The notes under the pieces are model-generated. The model searched no databases, had not been told where the DNA came from, and worked only from the letters and a program-made list of their open reading frames with translations. A program made the translations under genes and the position numbers. From Gp6-AA45 sp035652075 (GTDB lineage: Bacteria > Acidobacteriota > Vicinamibacteria > Vicinamibacterales > CAVVIG01), in NCBI GenBank assembly GCA_035652075.1, contig DASREL010000085.1, positions 10,557 through 74,556 on the forward strand: DNA of 64,000 bases. The letters are read 5' to 3'. Shown piece after piece: positions 42,215 to 51,600 of this stretch; positions within the stretch are counted from its first letter, which is position 1, and each line of letters begins with the position of its first letter.

Positions 42215-44034
42215 GAGAGCAGTGCGTCCTGCAGCCACGTCAGCCAGGCGAGCGACCACTTCGTCGCCGCACGTCCGCCGCGTGGTTCCATCGTCTTCGA
42301 GTTGTTCGTCCAGTTGATGTCGAGCAGCAGCACGCGATCGGGATCGACGTCTGCTGAGAGGACGCGGCGATCGTACCGGTACGTCTTCCACCGATCGACG
42401 CCGTCCCAATGCTCGATCGTCGACGAGCCGTCAGCGAACCGCACCGCGACGTCGACCGGAAAGACGCCGTCGCCGTAGCGCCGAACGACCACCGTCTCGT
42501 GGTCGAGGTGCTCGATGCCGTAGTCGAACGTCTTCGCGCTGCCGTAGGCCTGCTCGATGAACGGCGTCAAATCGCGGCCGGCCGCGCGGTTGATCGCGGC
42601 GAAGAAGTCGTTCGGTTTCGGATGTCGAAATTTCCACGCCGAGAAATAAGCGGACATACCGCGCTGCAGTGCCGGCCATCCAATCCACCGCTCGACGGTG
42701 TTGAGCCACAGCGCCGTCTTCGCGTACGTGATGCCGCCAGCGTCGTTCGGAAAATATCGGAAGCTTGGGGTCGCTTCGCTCTCGAGGTGCGCGACGCGGC
42801 GATATGCACGGAGCAAGTTCGAGTCGGTTTCGCGCGTCAGCACCACGTCCGGGATCACGTGCGGGATGAACCCGCCGAAGAAATGCGCGACGTAGCGATT
42901 CGGCACGTGCGCGGCGGCGAGCGCGCGGCCCTCGGAAAATTGGTTGAGCCCCTCGTCGAGCCAGGCGTCCTCGAACTCGTTGTTGCCGACCATCCCGTAC
43001 CACCACTGATGGCCCGCTTCGTGGACCGTGACGCTTTCCGGTGTCGTCGCCTGCTTCGGCGCGATCCAATCCGTGCCCGCGGTGAAGAGCGTGGGGTACT
43101 CCATACCGCCGGCCTCGCTCTGGAATGCGGGATCGACGATCGTGATGTGGCCGTACGGGTACGCGCCGTACCACTCGCCGTACGATCGCAGGGCGATCTC
43201 GGTCGCGGCGAAGTGCCGCTGCGCCTGGTCCGCGTGCTCCGGCTGCAGCAGTAGACGCATCGTGACCGGCGGCAGCGATGGGTGCTGAAATGTCGCGGTC
43301 CGTTCGAGGTAGTCCGGACTCGTCGTCCACGCGAAATCGTGCACGTCGTCCTGTTGATACCGGTGCGTGGTCGTGCCGTCACCGTTGTCGCGACGAGACT
43401 GCTCGACGCCGGTCGCGCCGAGCGTCCACCCGCTGGGCACCGTCATCACGACGTCGTACCGGCCGTAGTCTGAGAAGAACTCCGTGCTCGCATGGAATTG
43501 ATGACAGTTCCAGCCGCCGTCCTGCCAGACGCCGAGCTTGGGAAACCACTGCGCGATGAAATAGTAGTTGCCGACGACACCCGTGCGATCGAACGTCCGC
43601 GGCACGTGGGCCGTCCACGCGACGCGGATCGTGAGCGTCTCCCCCGGCGCGGCGGGCCGCGGCAACGCTACCGCCATCACGGTTCGGTCCTGCGCGTTGC
43701 CATCGTCTGGCGCGATGAAATGCTGTCGCGATGTCAGATCCGCATCGCCGATCACGATGCTCGTGATGTCGATTCGCGACCGATCTGACTCCGTGAGGTT
43801 GTCCGCGTCAGCGTTCGGCCGGATGGCACCGAGCGCCGACTCGCGCCGGTAGGTCGACGCGTCGTCGCGCCACGCATTCCAGTACAGGTGGAACTGCAGC
43901 TCGGTCGCCGGCGTCGCCGTCGCATTTTGCCAGCGGATCGTCTCGGTCGCCGTAATGACATGCCTGGCGGTGTCGAGACGCGCCTCGATCGTGTAATTCG
44001 CGATGAGCAACGCGCTCACGAGCGCAAGCGTCAT
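42196..44034 (-). CDS. M1 family metallopeptidase
   Basis: A 612-residue exported or anchored aminopeptidase-like enzyme with an N-terminal hydrophobic segment. GGMEYP (309-314) is the substrate N-terminus motif (GAMEN-like). The zinc site is HEAGH (338-342) with Glu361 in WLDEGLNQFSEG, 18 residues after the second His. An N-terminal beta-saddle domain precedes it. The C-terminal ERAP-like domain is missing, as in many bacterial M1 paralogues. TAGCAT (44041-44046, minus strand) lies 6 nt before the ATG. Confidence 0.93.
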   Translation of the reverse strand: MTLALVSALLIANYTIEARLDTARHVITATETIRWQNATATPATELQFHLYWNAWRDDASTYRRESALGAIRPNADADNLTESDRSRIDITSIVIGDADLTSRQHFIAPDDGNAQDRTVMAVALPRPAAPGETLTIRVAWTAHVPRTFDRTGVVGNYYFIAQWFPKLGVWQDGGWNCHQFHASTEFFSDYGRYDVVMTVPSGWTLGATGVEQSRRDNGDGTTTHRYQQDDVHDFAWTTSPDYLERTATFQHPSLPPVTMRLLLQPEHADQAQRHFAATEIALRSYGEWYGAYPYGHITIVDPAFQSEAGGMEYPTLFTAGTDWIAPKQATTPESVTVHEAGHQWWYGMVGNNEFEDAWLDEGLNQFSEGRALAAAHVPNRYVAHFFGGFIPHVIPDVVLTRETDSNLLRAYRRVAHLESEATPSFRYFPNDAGGITYAKTALWLNTVERWIGWPALQRGMSAYFSAWKFRHPKPNDFFAAINRAAGRDLTPFIEQAYGSAKTFDYGIEHLDHETVVVRRYGDGVFPVDVAVRFADGSSTIEHWDGVDRWKTYRYDRRVLSADVDPDRVLLLDINWTNNSKTMEPRGGRAATKWSLAWLTWLQDALLSWASLA

Positions 44035-44040
44035 TCGTCG

Positions 44041-44065
44041 ATGCTACATCACGATCAAGTAGAAT
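44041..44065. promoter_or_regulatory. Divergent promoter region: TAGCAT (-) and TAGAAT (+)
   Basis: Minus-strand TAGCAT (44041-44046) is 6 nt from the M1 ATG 44034. Plus-strand TAGAAT (44060-44065) is 9 nt from the kinase TTG 44075. The whole gap is 40 bp. Confidence 0.5.
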
Positions 44066-44074
44066 CACGGCCCG

Positions 44075-46762
44075 TTGACGCTTGCAGCCGGAACCAGGCT
44101 CGGCCCCTACGCGATCGTGTCCCCGATTGGCGAAGGCGGCATGGGCGTCGTGTATCGTGCGACCGATACCCGTCTGAATCGGACGGTCGCCGTCAAGGTG
44201 CTGCCGCCGTCAGTCGCCGCCGATCCCGATCGACGGGAGCGGTTCGATCGCGAAGCGCAGGCGATTGCCGCGCTCAATCATCCGCATATCTGCACGCTAT
44301 ACGACGTCGTCTCCCACGCGGACGAGCGCTGCCTCGTCCTCGAATATCTCGAAGGCGAGACGCTCGCGGCGCGCCTCGCACGCGGTCCGCTGACGACGGA
44401 CGAAGCGCTGCGCATTGCCGGTGAGATGGCCAGTGCGTTGACGGTGGCCCATCGCGCCGGCATCGTGCACCGCGACATCAAACCGGCAAACGTGTTCCTC
44501 GTGCGCACCGGTAGTGCGTGGACGGCGAAACTGCTCGACTTCGGTCTGGCAAAGGCGACCGCACCGGCGATCGCCGGCGCCCAGTCGATTTTACCGACGA
44601 CGCCGGCCGCGCTGACGGCGCAGGGGACGATCCTCGGGACGTTCCAGTACATGGCGCCCGAGCAACTCGAAGGCATCGACGCCGACGCGCGCAGCGACAT
44701 CTTTGCGTTCGGCTGCGTCCTCTACGAGATGCTCAGGGGCGAGCCGCCGTTCGCCGGCAAGAGCTCGGCGAGCCTGATCTCGTCGATCATGGCCGCGACG
44801 CCGAAACCGATCAGCACGACGGCGACGATCCCGGCCGCACTCGAGCGGATCGTCATGCGTTGCCTGGCGAAGGATCCGGACGAACGGTGGCAATCGATCG
44901 CCGACGTGCGCGCGCAATTGCAGTGGGTCACGTCGAGCGCGCAGGAGTCGCCGGCCGTCCGTGCGCGACCACGTCGTGCGGCGCTGCCGTGGTCGGTTGC
45001 CGCGATCGCTGTCGTTGCCGCTGCGGGATTTGCGTGGCGTTCGTTCGACGCGAAATCGTCGCCGATCGAGACGCCTCGTCATCTGTATATGTCCGTGGAT
45101 CCGTCGCGCGCGTTGAACGGCGCGATCGGGATTTCGAACGATGGCCTGCGCGTCAGCTTCCAAGGCAGTACCGACGGACTGCCAGAGCTGTTCGTGCGGA
45201 CGCTTGCGGAGCCTCAAGCAATCAGCGTGGCTGCTCACATGTCGCGCGCGACCGATGCCACGGCGTTTTCTCCAGATGGTTCATGGCTGGTCTACGACCA
45301 CAACGGACGTCTGCTCAAGGTACCGGCGGCTGGCGGCGCCTCAATCGATCTGTGCAGCACCGGTCGCGGTTCGGCGCTCGGCATCGCGTTCGCCACGCCG
45401 GACTTGCTGGTCTTCGGCGTCGACGAGCCGACGCCGACGAGCCTTCGGAAACTCCCGATCGCCGGCGGAACGCCGCAGGCGCTGACGACGATCGACCCGG
45501 CGAGCGAAGTGACGCAGGGCTGGCCGGTCGCGGTCCCTGGCGGCAAGTCGATCGTCATGGCGACGATGCTGGCGGCGGCGCCGAACTGGAATGACGCGCA
45601 AGTCGACGTGGTGTCGCTCGACACCGGGGCGCGTCGCCCGTTGTTCCGCGGCGGCATTCCGCTGCACGTGCTGCCGACCGGTCATCTGATCTTCCGCCGC
45701 GGGCCGGATGTCTTTGCCGTGCCGTTCGACATCGCCCGCGGCGAAGTGCACGGGACGCCGACGATGGTGCTGTCGTCGGTGGGGTACGACCGCAGCAGCG
45801 GCGTCACCTGGGTCGCCGTCGCTGATGCCGGCACGATCGTTTACGTCGGAGACTTCGGTCCGACGAACCGTAGCCTGGTGTGGCTGGACCGCGTGCACGC
45901 CGCAGCGACGATTGCGGCGCCGCCGAAGAGTTTTGCCGACCCGCGCGTGTCGCCCGACGGTCAGCGGCTGGCGTTTGAAGCGACCGAGAATGGCGACGAT
46001 CTGTGGGTGCTCGATTTGCGCAGAGGGACGACGACCCGCATGACGTTCGATCCCGGCGAGGACGAGACGCCGGTGTGGTCGCCTGACGGCAAGTGGATCG
46101 CCTATTCGTCGTCTCGCGCGGTGTCCGCGTCCGCCTCCCGATCCGTATTGCGCCGCGCATCCGACGGCACCGGGCCCGAGGAGACACTGTTGACCGCAAC
46201 GGATCACATTCACGTCGAAGACTGGACCCGAGATGGACGGTCGCTGCTATTGAGCGTCGATTCGTCTGCGACGAAAACGGACATCTGGCTGCTGCCGCTC
46301 GACGGATCGGCCAAGGCGTCCCCGTTGTTGAAGACGCCGTACAACGAACGCGACGCGCGCGTCTCGCCCGACGGTCGCTGGATTGCGTACGACTCGGACG
46401 AAACCGGACGTAACGAGGTCTATATCCAGCGATTCCCGTCGCTCGGCGGCAAGATTCAAGTGTCTGTTGACGGCGGCTCGCAACCGGTCTGGTCCAGGGA
46501 CGGCCGGCAGCTGTTCTTCCGCAGCGGCAACGTGATGTCCGTTAGTGTCGGTCCGCAGGACCCGCCGCAACTCGGGACTGCGGCTGTCGTCGGCGAGGAC
46601 CTTTACTACACCAAAGGTCTGAATCACACCGGGTACGACGCGGCGCCAGACGGACGCCTCGTCTTCGCCCGCGACACCTCGACGCAGTCGAACCTCAGGT
46701 TCGTCCAGATCATCGAGCACTGGACGACAGAGGTCCTTCAGCGCGCTCCTGCGACACGGTAG
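44075..46762 (+). CDS. Serine/threonine protein kinase with PD40 beta-propeller
   Basis: An 895-residue protein. The kinase domain (about 10-275) has a glycine loop GEGGMGVVYRA, Lys41 (VAVKVL), HRDIKPANV (132-140), DFGLAK (155-160) and an APEQLEG segment. A membrane helix follows at about residues 303-322. The rest is a TolB/PD40-like six-bladed propeller with repeats such as DPRVSPDGQRLAFEA, TPVWSPDGKWIAYSS and DARVSPDGRWIAYDS. It probably senses an envelope signal and phosphorylates cytoplasmic targets. This architecture is frequent in Acidobacteriota. The start is TTG 44075 (one codon before LAAGTRLGPY); no Shine-Dalgarno. Confidence 0.95.
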   Translation: MTLAAGTRLGPYAIVSPIGEGGMGVVYRATDTRLNRTVAVKVLPPSVAADPDRRERFDREAQAIAALNHPHICTLYDVVSHADERCLVLEYLEGETLAARLARGPLTTDEALRIAGEMASALTVAHRAGIVHRDIKPANVFLVRTGSAWTAKLLDFGLAKATAPAIAGAQSILPTTPAALTAQGTILGTFQYMAPEQLEGIDADARSDIFAFGCVLYEMLRGEPPFAGKSSASLISSIMAATPKPISTTATIPAALERIVMRCLAKDPDERWQSIADVRAQLQWVTSSAQESPAVRARPRRAALPWSVAAIAVVAAAGFAWRSFDAKSSPIETPRHLYMSVDPSRALNGAIGISNDGLRVSFQGSTDGLPELFVRTLAEPQAISVAAHMSRATDATAFSPDGSWLVYDHNGRLLKVPAAGGASIDLCSTGRGSALGIAFATPDLLVFGVDEPTPTSLRKLPIAGGTPQALTTIDPASEVTQGWPVAVPGGKSIVMATMLAAAPNWNDAQVDVVSLDTGARRPLFRGGIPLHVLPTGHLIFRRGPDVFAVPFDIARGEVHGTPTMVLSSVGYDRSSGVTWVAVADAGTIVYVGDFGPTNRSLVWLDRVHAAATIAAPPKSFADPRVSPDGQRLAFEATENGDDLWVLDLRRGTTTRMTFDPGEDETPVWSPDGKWIAYSSSRAVSASASRSVLRRASDGTGPEETLLTATDHIHVEDWTRDGRSLLLSVDSSATKTDIWLLPLDGSAKASPLLKTPYNERDARVSPDGRWIAYDSDETGRNEVYIQRFPSLGGKIQVSVDGGSQPVWSRDGRQLFFRSGNVMSVSVGPQDPPQLGTAAVVGEDLYYTKGLNHTGYDAAPDGRLVFARDTSTQSNLRFVQIIEHWTTEVLQRAPATR

Positions 46763-46790
46763 CAACGTGCAAGACCGCTGCGTGTCCTGA

Positions 46791-46796
46791 CATATA
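46791..46796 (+). promoter_or_regulatory. Consensus -10 TATAAT before dehydrogenase gene
   Basis: A perfect TATAAT lies 11 nt before ATG 46808, leaving room for only a few untranslated bases. No Shine-Dalgarno is present. Confidence 0.55.
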
Positions 46797-46807
46797 ATTC
46801 TCGGCTT

Positions 46808-47812
46808 ATGCGCGACATTCGAGTCATGCCATTCGGCCTGGGGCCGATTGGCGCCGCCATCGTCAAACAGCTCGCCGCACGACCGGGATTCAAGATCGTG
46901 GGCGCGATCGATATCGATCCCGCGAAGGTCGATCGCGATCTCGGCGATGTCGTCGGACTGCCGCGCCGGATCGGCGTGAAGATCTCTGCGGATGCGGCCA
47001 GGGCGTTGAAGAAAGCGAAGCCGGATGTCGTCGTGCTGTGCACCAGTTCGTCGATCAAGAAGGTGATGCCGCAGATCGAGACGATCCTGAAATCGAAGAC
47101 GGCGATCGTGTCGACGACCGAAGAACTGTCATATCCCGGCTACACCCACATTCGCCAGGCGCGGCAGATCCACGCGCTCGCGAAGAAAGCCAAAGTGGCG
47201 GTGCTCGGCACCGGCGTCAACCCGGGTTTTGCGATGGACGCCTTGCCGATCGCGATGACCGCCGTCTGCGAACGTGTCGATCGCGTCGTCGTCAACCGGA
47301 TCCAGGACGCGCGGATTCGCCGGCTCCCGTTCCAGCAGAAGATCGGCGCCGGCCTGACGACGGAGCAGTTTCAGAAAAAGGTTGACGATGGGTCGGTGCG
47401 CCACGTCGGCCTCACCGAATCGATCGCGATGATTGCCGACGCGTTGGGGTGGACGCTCGATCGCATCAGCGACGAGATTCAGCCGAAGCTCGCGTCGGTG
47501 ACGATCTCGAGCGAATTCCTCGCAGTCGATCCAGGGTATGTCTGCGGCATCGTCCAGGACGGTGTCGGCTATCGCAAAGGCGAACCGGTTATCAAGCTGC
47601 ACATGGAGGCGTACCTCGGATCGCCCGAGACGTACGACTCGGTCGATATCGAAGGGTCGCCGAACTTGTCGATGAAGGTGTCGGGCGGGATCCATGGCGA
47701 TATCGCCACCGCGTCGATCGTCGTCAATTCGATCCCGAAGGTGCTCGCCGCGCCGCCCGGTCTCCACACGATGCGCGACCTCGCGCTTCCGTCGTTTTTC
47801 CCCGGCCGCTAA
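46808..47812 (+). CDS. DapB/2,4-diaminopentanoate dehydrogenase-like protein
   Basis: A 334-residue NAD(P)-binding protein. The Rossmann opening (VMPFGLGPIGAAIVKQLAARPGF, AIDIDPAKVDRDLG), VVVLCTSSSIKKVMPQIETIL and the domain switch VLGTGVNPGFAMDALPIAM are features of dihydrodipicolinate reductase-like amine dehydrogenases such as Ord. The true substrate is unknown; an amino-acid-derived imine is a guess. It is a single gene with its own TATAAT. Confidence 0.87.
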   Translation: MRDIRVMPFGLGPIGAAIVKQLAARPGFKIVGAIDIDPAKVDRDLGDVVGLPRRIGVKISADAARALKKAKPDVVVLCTSSSIKKVMPQIETILKSKTAIVSTTEELSYPGYTHIRQARQIHALAKKAKVAVLGTGVNPGFAMDALPIAMTAVCERVDRVVVNRIQDARIRRLPFQQKIGAGLTTEQFQKKVDDGSVRHVGLTESIAMIADALGWTLDRISDEIQPKLASVTISSEFLAVDPGYVCGIVQDGVGYRKGEPVIKLHMEAYLGSPETYDSVDIEGSPNLSMKVSGGIHGDIATASIVVNSIPKVLAAPPGLHTMRDLALPSFFPGR

Positions 47813-47874
47813 GTAGCCCTGCCAACTTTTTCTCGCGACCACTCGTCTAATCGCTTCGGTAGATGTTCTAGTGG

Positions 47875-47880
47875 TAGGAT
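47875..47880 (+). promoter_or_regulatory. -10-like TAGGAT before padR
   Basis: TAGGAT ends 11 nt before ATG 47892. The AT-richer stretch 47844-47874 just upstream would be the natural place for PadR autoregulation, but no clean palindrome is visible. Confidence 0.45.
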
Positions 47881-47891
47881 CGGTTTTACGT

Positions 47892-48239
47892 ATGCCGAAG
47901 CGCGGAAATCAGCCAATTCAAGGGGAAATGCTCCAAGGGACGCTCGACCTGTTGGTCCTGCGCACCTTGACCGCCGGGCCGGCGCACGGTCACACGATCG
48001 CCCACGTCATCGAACATCAGTCGGACGCCGTGCTGCAGGTCGAGCACGGCTCCTTGTACCCGGCGCTGCATCGGCTCGAGGACCGCGGCTGGATCGCGTC
48101 GTTCTGGGGCACGTCCGAAAACAATCGCCGTGCGCGGTACTACCGCATCACCCCCGCGGGTCGAAAGCAGTTGCACGAGCAAACCACGCGGTGGGATGAA
48201 ATCGTGAAAGCGATCAACCGGGTGCTGAGGCCGGCGTGA
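47892..48239 (+). CDS. PadR family transcriptional regulator
   Basis: A 115-residue winged-helix repressor of the short PadR type: MLQGTLDLLVLRTLTAGPAHGHTIA, VEHGSLYPALHRLEDRGWI and RRARYYRITPAGRKQL (wing). I use ATG 47892 because family members start about ten residues before MLQGTLDLL and because TAGGAT sits upstream; an in-frame GTG at 47871 is less likely. It overlaps the permease gene by GTGA and probably represses this two-gene unit in response to a small molecule. Confidence 0.93.
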   Translation: MPKRGNQPIQGEMLQGTLDLLVLRTLTAGPAHGHTIAHVIEHQSDAVLQVEHGSLYPALHRLEDRGWIASFWGTSENNRRARYYRITPAGRKQLHEQTTRWDEIVKAINRVLRPA

Positions 48240-50932
48240 GCCTCCGCAAGTACTTCGCGCGCGATCGCTGGGACGACGAACGTGCGCGCGAGCTGCAGTC
48301 CTACCTGGAGATCGAGATCGACGACAACGTCGCGCGTGGCATGACGCCGGACGCGGCGCGTGCCGCCGCGCTCCGCAAACTCGGCAATCGAACCCTCGTG
48401 CGCGAGGACATTTATCACATGAACACCGTTGGCTTGCTCGACAGCGCCTGGCGCGACCTCAAGTTCGGCGCGCGGCTGCTGCGCCTCAACCCCGGATTTG
48501 CGGCCGTCGCGATCCTCTCGCTGGCGCTCGGCATCGGCGCGAACACCGCGATCTTCCAACTGCTCGACGCGGTCCGCATCCGCACGCTCCCGGTGACGAA
48601 TCCGCAGGAGCTCGCCGAGGTCAAAATCGTGAAGACGCGCGCGGGGCGGACGGGCGACTTCGTCAGCCGTTTCTCGAATCTCACGTTCGCGCAGTGGGAG
48701 GCGCTGCGCACGCGCCAGCAGGCGTTCTCGACGATGCTGGCGTGGGGGACGACGACATTCGAGCAGTCGACGAGCGGCGAATCGAAGCCGACGGCGGGGC
48801 TGTGGGTCAGCGGCGAGTTCTTCTCGAGCCTCGGCGTCGCGCCGCTCATCGGCCGCGTGCTCACCGCCGCCGACGATCGCGACGGCTGCGGCGCGCCCGG
48901 CGCGGTGTTGAGTTACTCATTCTGGCAGCGGCAATACGGCGGCGATCCGAACGTCGTGGGCCGGACGATCTCGCTCAACTCCCGTTCGCTCGAGATCGTC
49001 GGCGTGACGCCGGCGAGCTTCTTCGGCGTCGAAGTGGGCCGCGTCTTCGACGTCGCCGTGCCGATCTGCGCGAATCCGCTCCTCGAGCCGGAACGCAACG
49101 CCATCACCGCACGCAACCGATGGTGGCTCGGCGCGATGGGCCGGTTGAAGCCCGGATGGACGATCGCCAGCGCGTCGGCGCATCTGGCGTCGCTCTCGCC
49201 GGGTATCTTTGCCGACACCGTTCCGCCGTCCTACACGGCCGAGACGGTCAACGATTACCAGCACTTCGTCCTCGGCGCGCTGCCGGCCGGCACCGGCGTC
49301 TCGTATCTGCGGCAGCAGTACGAATCGCCGTTGTGGCTGCTGCTCTCGATTGCCGGCCTCGTGTTGTTGATTGCGTGCGGCAACCTGGCCAACCTGATGC
49401 TGGCGCGCGCGTCAACGCGCGAGCGCGAGATTGCGGTGCGCCTGGCGATCGGCGCGTCACGCGGACGGCTCGTGCGGCAGTTGCTCGCAGAGAGCGCCTT
49501 GATCGCGGGGATTGGCGCCGGTCTCGGCGTCCTCATCGCGTCGCAACTCGAGCGCGTGCTGCTGTCGTTCTTCCAGAACACCTGGCTGTTCCTGGATCTG
49601 CGCCCTGACTGGCGCGTGCTCGGCTTCACGATCGCGGTCGCGGCCGCCACCTGCCTGATCTTCGGCGTCATGCCGGCGCTGCGCGCGACCGGTGTCGATC
49701 CCGGTGCCGCGATGAAGAATGCGTCGCGGGGCAACTCGGACACTCGCGAACGGTTCGGCCTTCGTCGAGCGCTCGTCGTCGCGCAGGTTGCGCTCTCGCT
49801 CGTGCTGCTCGTCGGCGCGGTGCTCTTCGTCCGCACGCTTCGCAATCTCACGGCGCTCGACGCCGGATTCCAGCGGACCGGCATCCTGGTCGCCGGCCTG
49901 GATGCGCGGCCGCTTAGATTGCCGACGTCGCAGGGCGTGACGCTCGAGCGCGATCTGCTCGCACGCGTCGGTGCACTGGCCGGCGTCGACGCGGTCGCGA
50001 CAACCTACATCGTTCCCGTCAGCGGCGCCGGCTGGAACGATCGCATCATCGTCGACGGTGTGCCGCAGCCCGACTACTCGAATTTCAACGAAGCGAGCCC
50101 GGGTCTCTTGAAGACGCTCGGCATCCCGTTGCTGCGCGGACGAGACTTCAACGACCACGACACTGCCGGCGGGGAAAGCGTCGCCATCGTCAGCCAGACG
50201 TTCGTGACGAAGTACCTCGGCGGCCGCGATCCAATCGGCCGCACGTTTACGGTCGAAGCCGGCCCCGGCCAGTCGGCGCCGACGTACCACGTCGTCGGCA
50301 TCGCGCGCGACACGAAATACACCGACCTGCGCGAGGACTTCAAGCCGCTCGTGTACCTGCCGGCGGCGCAGAGCACACGCCCCGATCCCTTCTACGAGGG
50401 GACGACGCTGCTGATCCGATCGCGTGCGCCGCTGTTGACGCTCGTGCCGGAGGTGAAACGGACCATCGCGGCGGTAAACGGTGCGATGCTCGTGGACTTC
50501 CAGACGCTGCCGGATCAAGTCGATAAGAAGCTGATGCGCGAGCGATTGATGGCGGTGCTATCCGGCTTCTTCGGCGGTCTCGCCGCGCTGCTGGCGACGA
50601 TCGGGCTCTACGGCGTCATGTCGTACACCGTCGCACGCCGACGGAACGAGATCGGCATTCGCATGGCGCTCGGAGCCGAGCGGCGGGATGTCATCGCAAT
50701 GGTGATGCGCGAAGCGGCGACGCTGTTGGCCGTCGGCGTCGTCGTCGGCGGCGTGCTCGCGGTGGCAGCGGCGCAGACGGCGAAGACGCTGTTGTTCGGT
50801 CTGAAACCGGGCGATCCGACGACCCTCCTCATCGCGATCGCGGGTCTCGCGTCTGTCGCGATGCTCGCGAGCTACATCCCTGCGCTGCGCGCGTCGCACC
50901 TGCAGCCGACCGAAGCGCTCCGCGACGAGTAG
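48236..50932 (+). CDS. ADOP/MacB-type ABC transporter permease
   Basis: An 898-residue permease. It has an N-terminal soluble extension (about residues 1-75, with ARELQSYLEIEIDDNVARGMTPDAARA) typical of acidobacterial duplicated permeases. Then follow helix 1 (AVAILSLALGIGANTAIFQLLDAV), a large periplasmic MacB_PCD domain, an FtsX helix set, a second periplasmic domain and a second FtsX set ending ALRASHLQPTEALRDE. It is probably part of a mechanotransmitting ABC system for export or stress. No ATPase gene is adjacent. Coupled to padR by GTGA. Confidence 0.93.
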   Translation: MSLRKYFARDRWDDERARELQSYLEIEIDDNVARGMTPDAARAAALRKLGNRTLVREDIYHMNTVGLLDSAWRDLKFGARLLRLNPGFAAVAILSLALGIGANTAIFQLLDAVRIRTLPVTNPQELAEVKIVKTRAGRTGDFVSRFSNLTFAQWEALRTRQQAFSTMLAWGTTTFEQSTSGESKPTAGLWVSGEFFSSLGVAPLIGRVLTAADDRDGCGAPGAVLSYSFWQRQYGGDPNVVGRTISLNSRSLEIVGVTPASFFGVEVGRVFDVAVPICANPLLEPERNAITARNRWWLGAMGRLKPGWTIASASAHLASLSPGIFADTVPPSYTAETVNDYQHFVLGALPAGTGVSYLRQQYESPLWLLLSIAGLVLLIACGNLANLMLARASTREREIAVRLAIGASRGRLVRQLLAESALIAGIGAGLGVLIASQLERVLLSFFQNTWLFLDLRPDWRVLGFTIAVAAATCLIFGVMPALRATGVDPGAAMKNASRGNSDTRERFGLRRALVVAQVALSLVLLVGAVLFVRTLRNLTALDAGFQRTGILVAGLDARPLRLPTSQGVTLERDLLARVGALAGVDAVATTYIVPVSGAGWNDRIIVDGVPQPDYSNFNEASPGLLKTLGIPLLRGRDFNDHDTAGGESVAIVSQTFVTKYLGGRDPIGRTFTVEAGPGQSAPTYHVVGIARDTKYTDLREDFKPLVYLPAAQSTRPDPFYEGTTLLIRSRAPLLTLVPEVKRTIAAVNGAMLVDFQTLPDQVDKKLMRERLMAVLSGFFGGLAALLATIGLYGVMSYTVARRRNEIGIRMALGAERRDVIAMVMREAATLLAVGVVVGGVLAVAAAQTAKTLLFGLKPGDPTTLLIAIAGLASVAMLASYIPALRASHLQPTEALRDE

Positions 50933-50950
50933 GCGGGTCCGCACAAACCG

Positions 50951-50976
50951 TAGGCCGGGTCCTTTTGGGACCCGGC
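50951..50976 (+). terminator. 9-bp GC hairpin after the permease gene
   Basis: GCCGGGTCC (50954-50962) pairs perfectly with GGACCCGGC (50968-50976) around a TTTTG loop. It begins with GTAG like the stop-codon hairpins. No U tract follows; it may end the padR-permease transcript or be another dispersed hairpin. Confidence 0.55.
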
Positions 50977-50980
50977 GATG

Positions 50981-50986
50981 TACGAT
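50981..50986 (+). promoter_or_regulatory. -10-like TACGAT that selects GTG 50993
   Basis: TACGAT lies inside the frame that would follow from ATG 50978 and exactly 6 nt before GTG 50993, favouring the shorter protein. Confidence 0.45.
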
Positions 50987-50992
50987 GGCGAT

Positions 50993-51457
50993 GTGCAGGT
51001 CGTCGCGAAATGTCCCAAGTGTGATGCTGGTTTGCCGGTCGGCGCGAACGACGCGCCGTCCGCGATCAGGTGCGGTGCGTGCGGTCAGGAAATTCCGCTG
51101 ACGTTCAGCGAGGCGGTCGCGTCCGATCGCGCTGTCGATCGCTGTCCCGTCTGCTCGGGCGCCGATTTCTATATCCGCAAGGATTTCGATCCCAAAGTCG
51201 GGCTGACGGTCGTCGTCATCGGCGCGCTGATTAGCGGCGTGTTCTACTGGTTCGGCAAAGATCTCATCGCGTACAGCATTCTCGCGGCCGCCGTGCTCGT
51301 CGATCTCGTCGTTTACGGCCGGCTGAAGGACGTCACCGTCTGTTACCGCTGCCACTCGGAGTTCCGCGGCGCGTACGAACGCACCGCGGGCGCGTTCGAT
51401 CTCCACACGGCCGACGTCCTGGAACTCGAATACGAACGACGAATCGGACGCAGATAG
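50993..51457 (+). CDS. Membrane protein with zinc-ribbon domains
   Basis: A protein of about 154 residues. An N-terminal ribbon has CPKCDAGLPV and CGACGQEI. A second CPVCSGADFY follows. Two helices (about 75-95 and 97-112) come next, then CYRCHSEFRGAY near the C-terminus. The Cys-x2-Cys pairs suggest at least two zinc sites on the cytoplasmic side of a hairpin membrane anchor. No family name is known to me. GTG 50993 is preferred; ATG 50978 would add five residues. Its TAG stop is the first three bases of a long repeat array. Confidence 0.8.
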   Translation: MQVVAKCPKCDAGLPVGANDAPSAIRCGACGQEIPLTFSEAVASDRAVDRCPVCSGADFYIRKDFDPKVGLTVVVIGALISGVFYWFGKDLIAYSILAAAVLVDLVVYGRLKDVTVCYRCHSEFRGAYERTAGAFDLHTADVLELEYERRIGRR

Positions 51458-51600
51458 GGTGCCTAGGGTGCCTAAGGTGCGTAGAGTGCCTAGAGTGCCT
51501 AGAGTGCCTCGAGTGCGTAGAGTGCCTCGAGTGCCTAGAGAGGCGAGGCACTTGAGGCACCCTACGCACCCTAGGCACCCAGGCACCCTAGGCACCCTAG
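51455..51600. repeat. 9-bp repeat hairpin between convergent stop codons
   Basis: Nine left-arm units of TAGGGTGCC/TAGAGTGCC type (51455-51535) and about five inverted units (51546-51600) around a short AGAGGCG loop. The first TAG is the stop of the zinc-ribbon gene, and the last CTA (51597-51599) is the TAG stop of moeA on the other strand. The array therefore fills the convergent junction exactly. Confidence 0.9.

Noticed and set aside
44278..44700. Minus-strand frame of 140 codons opposite the kinase domain
   Set aside because: Antisense of highly conserved kinase motifs; no independent support.
51455..51600. Possible CRISPR array
   Set aside because: Units are 9 bp, degenerate and contiguous without spacers, with an inverted arm and no cas genes.
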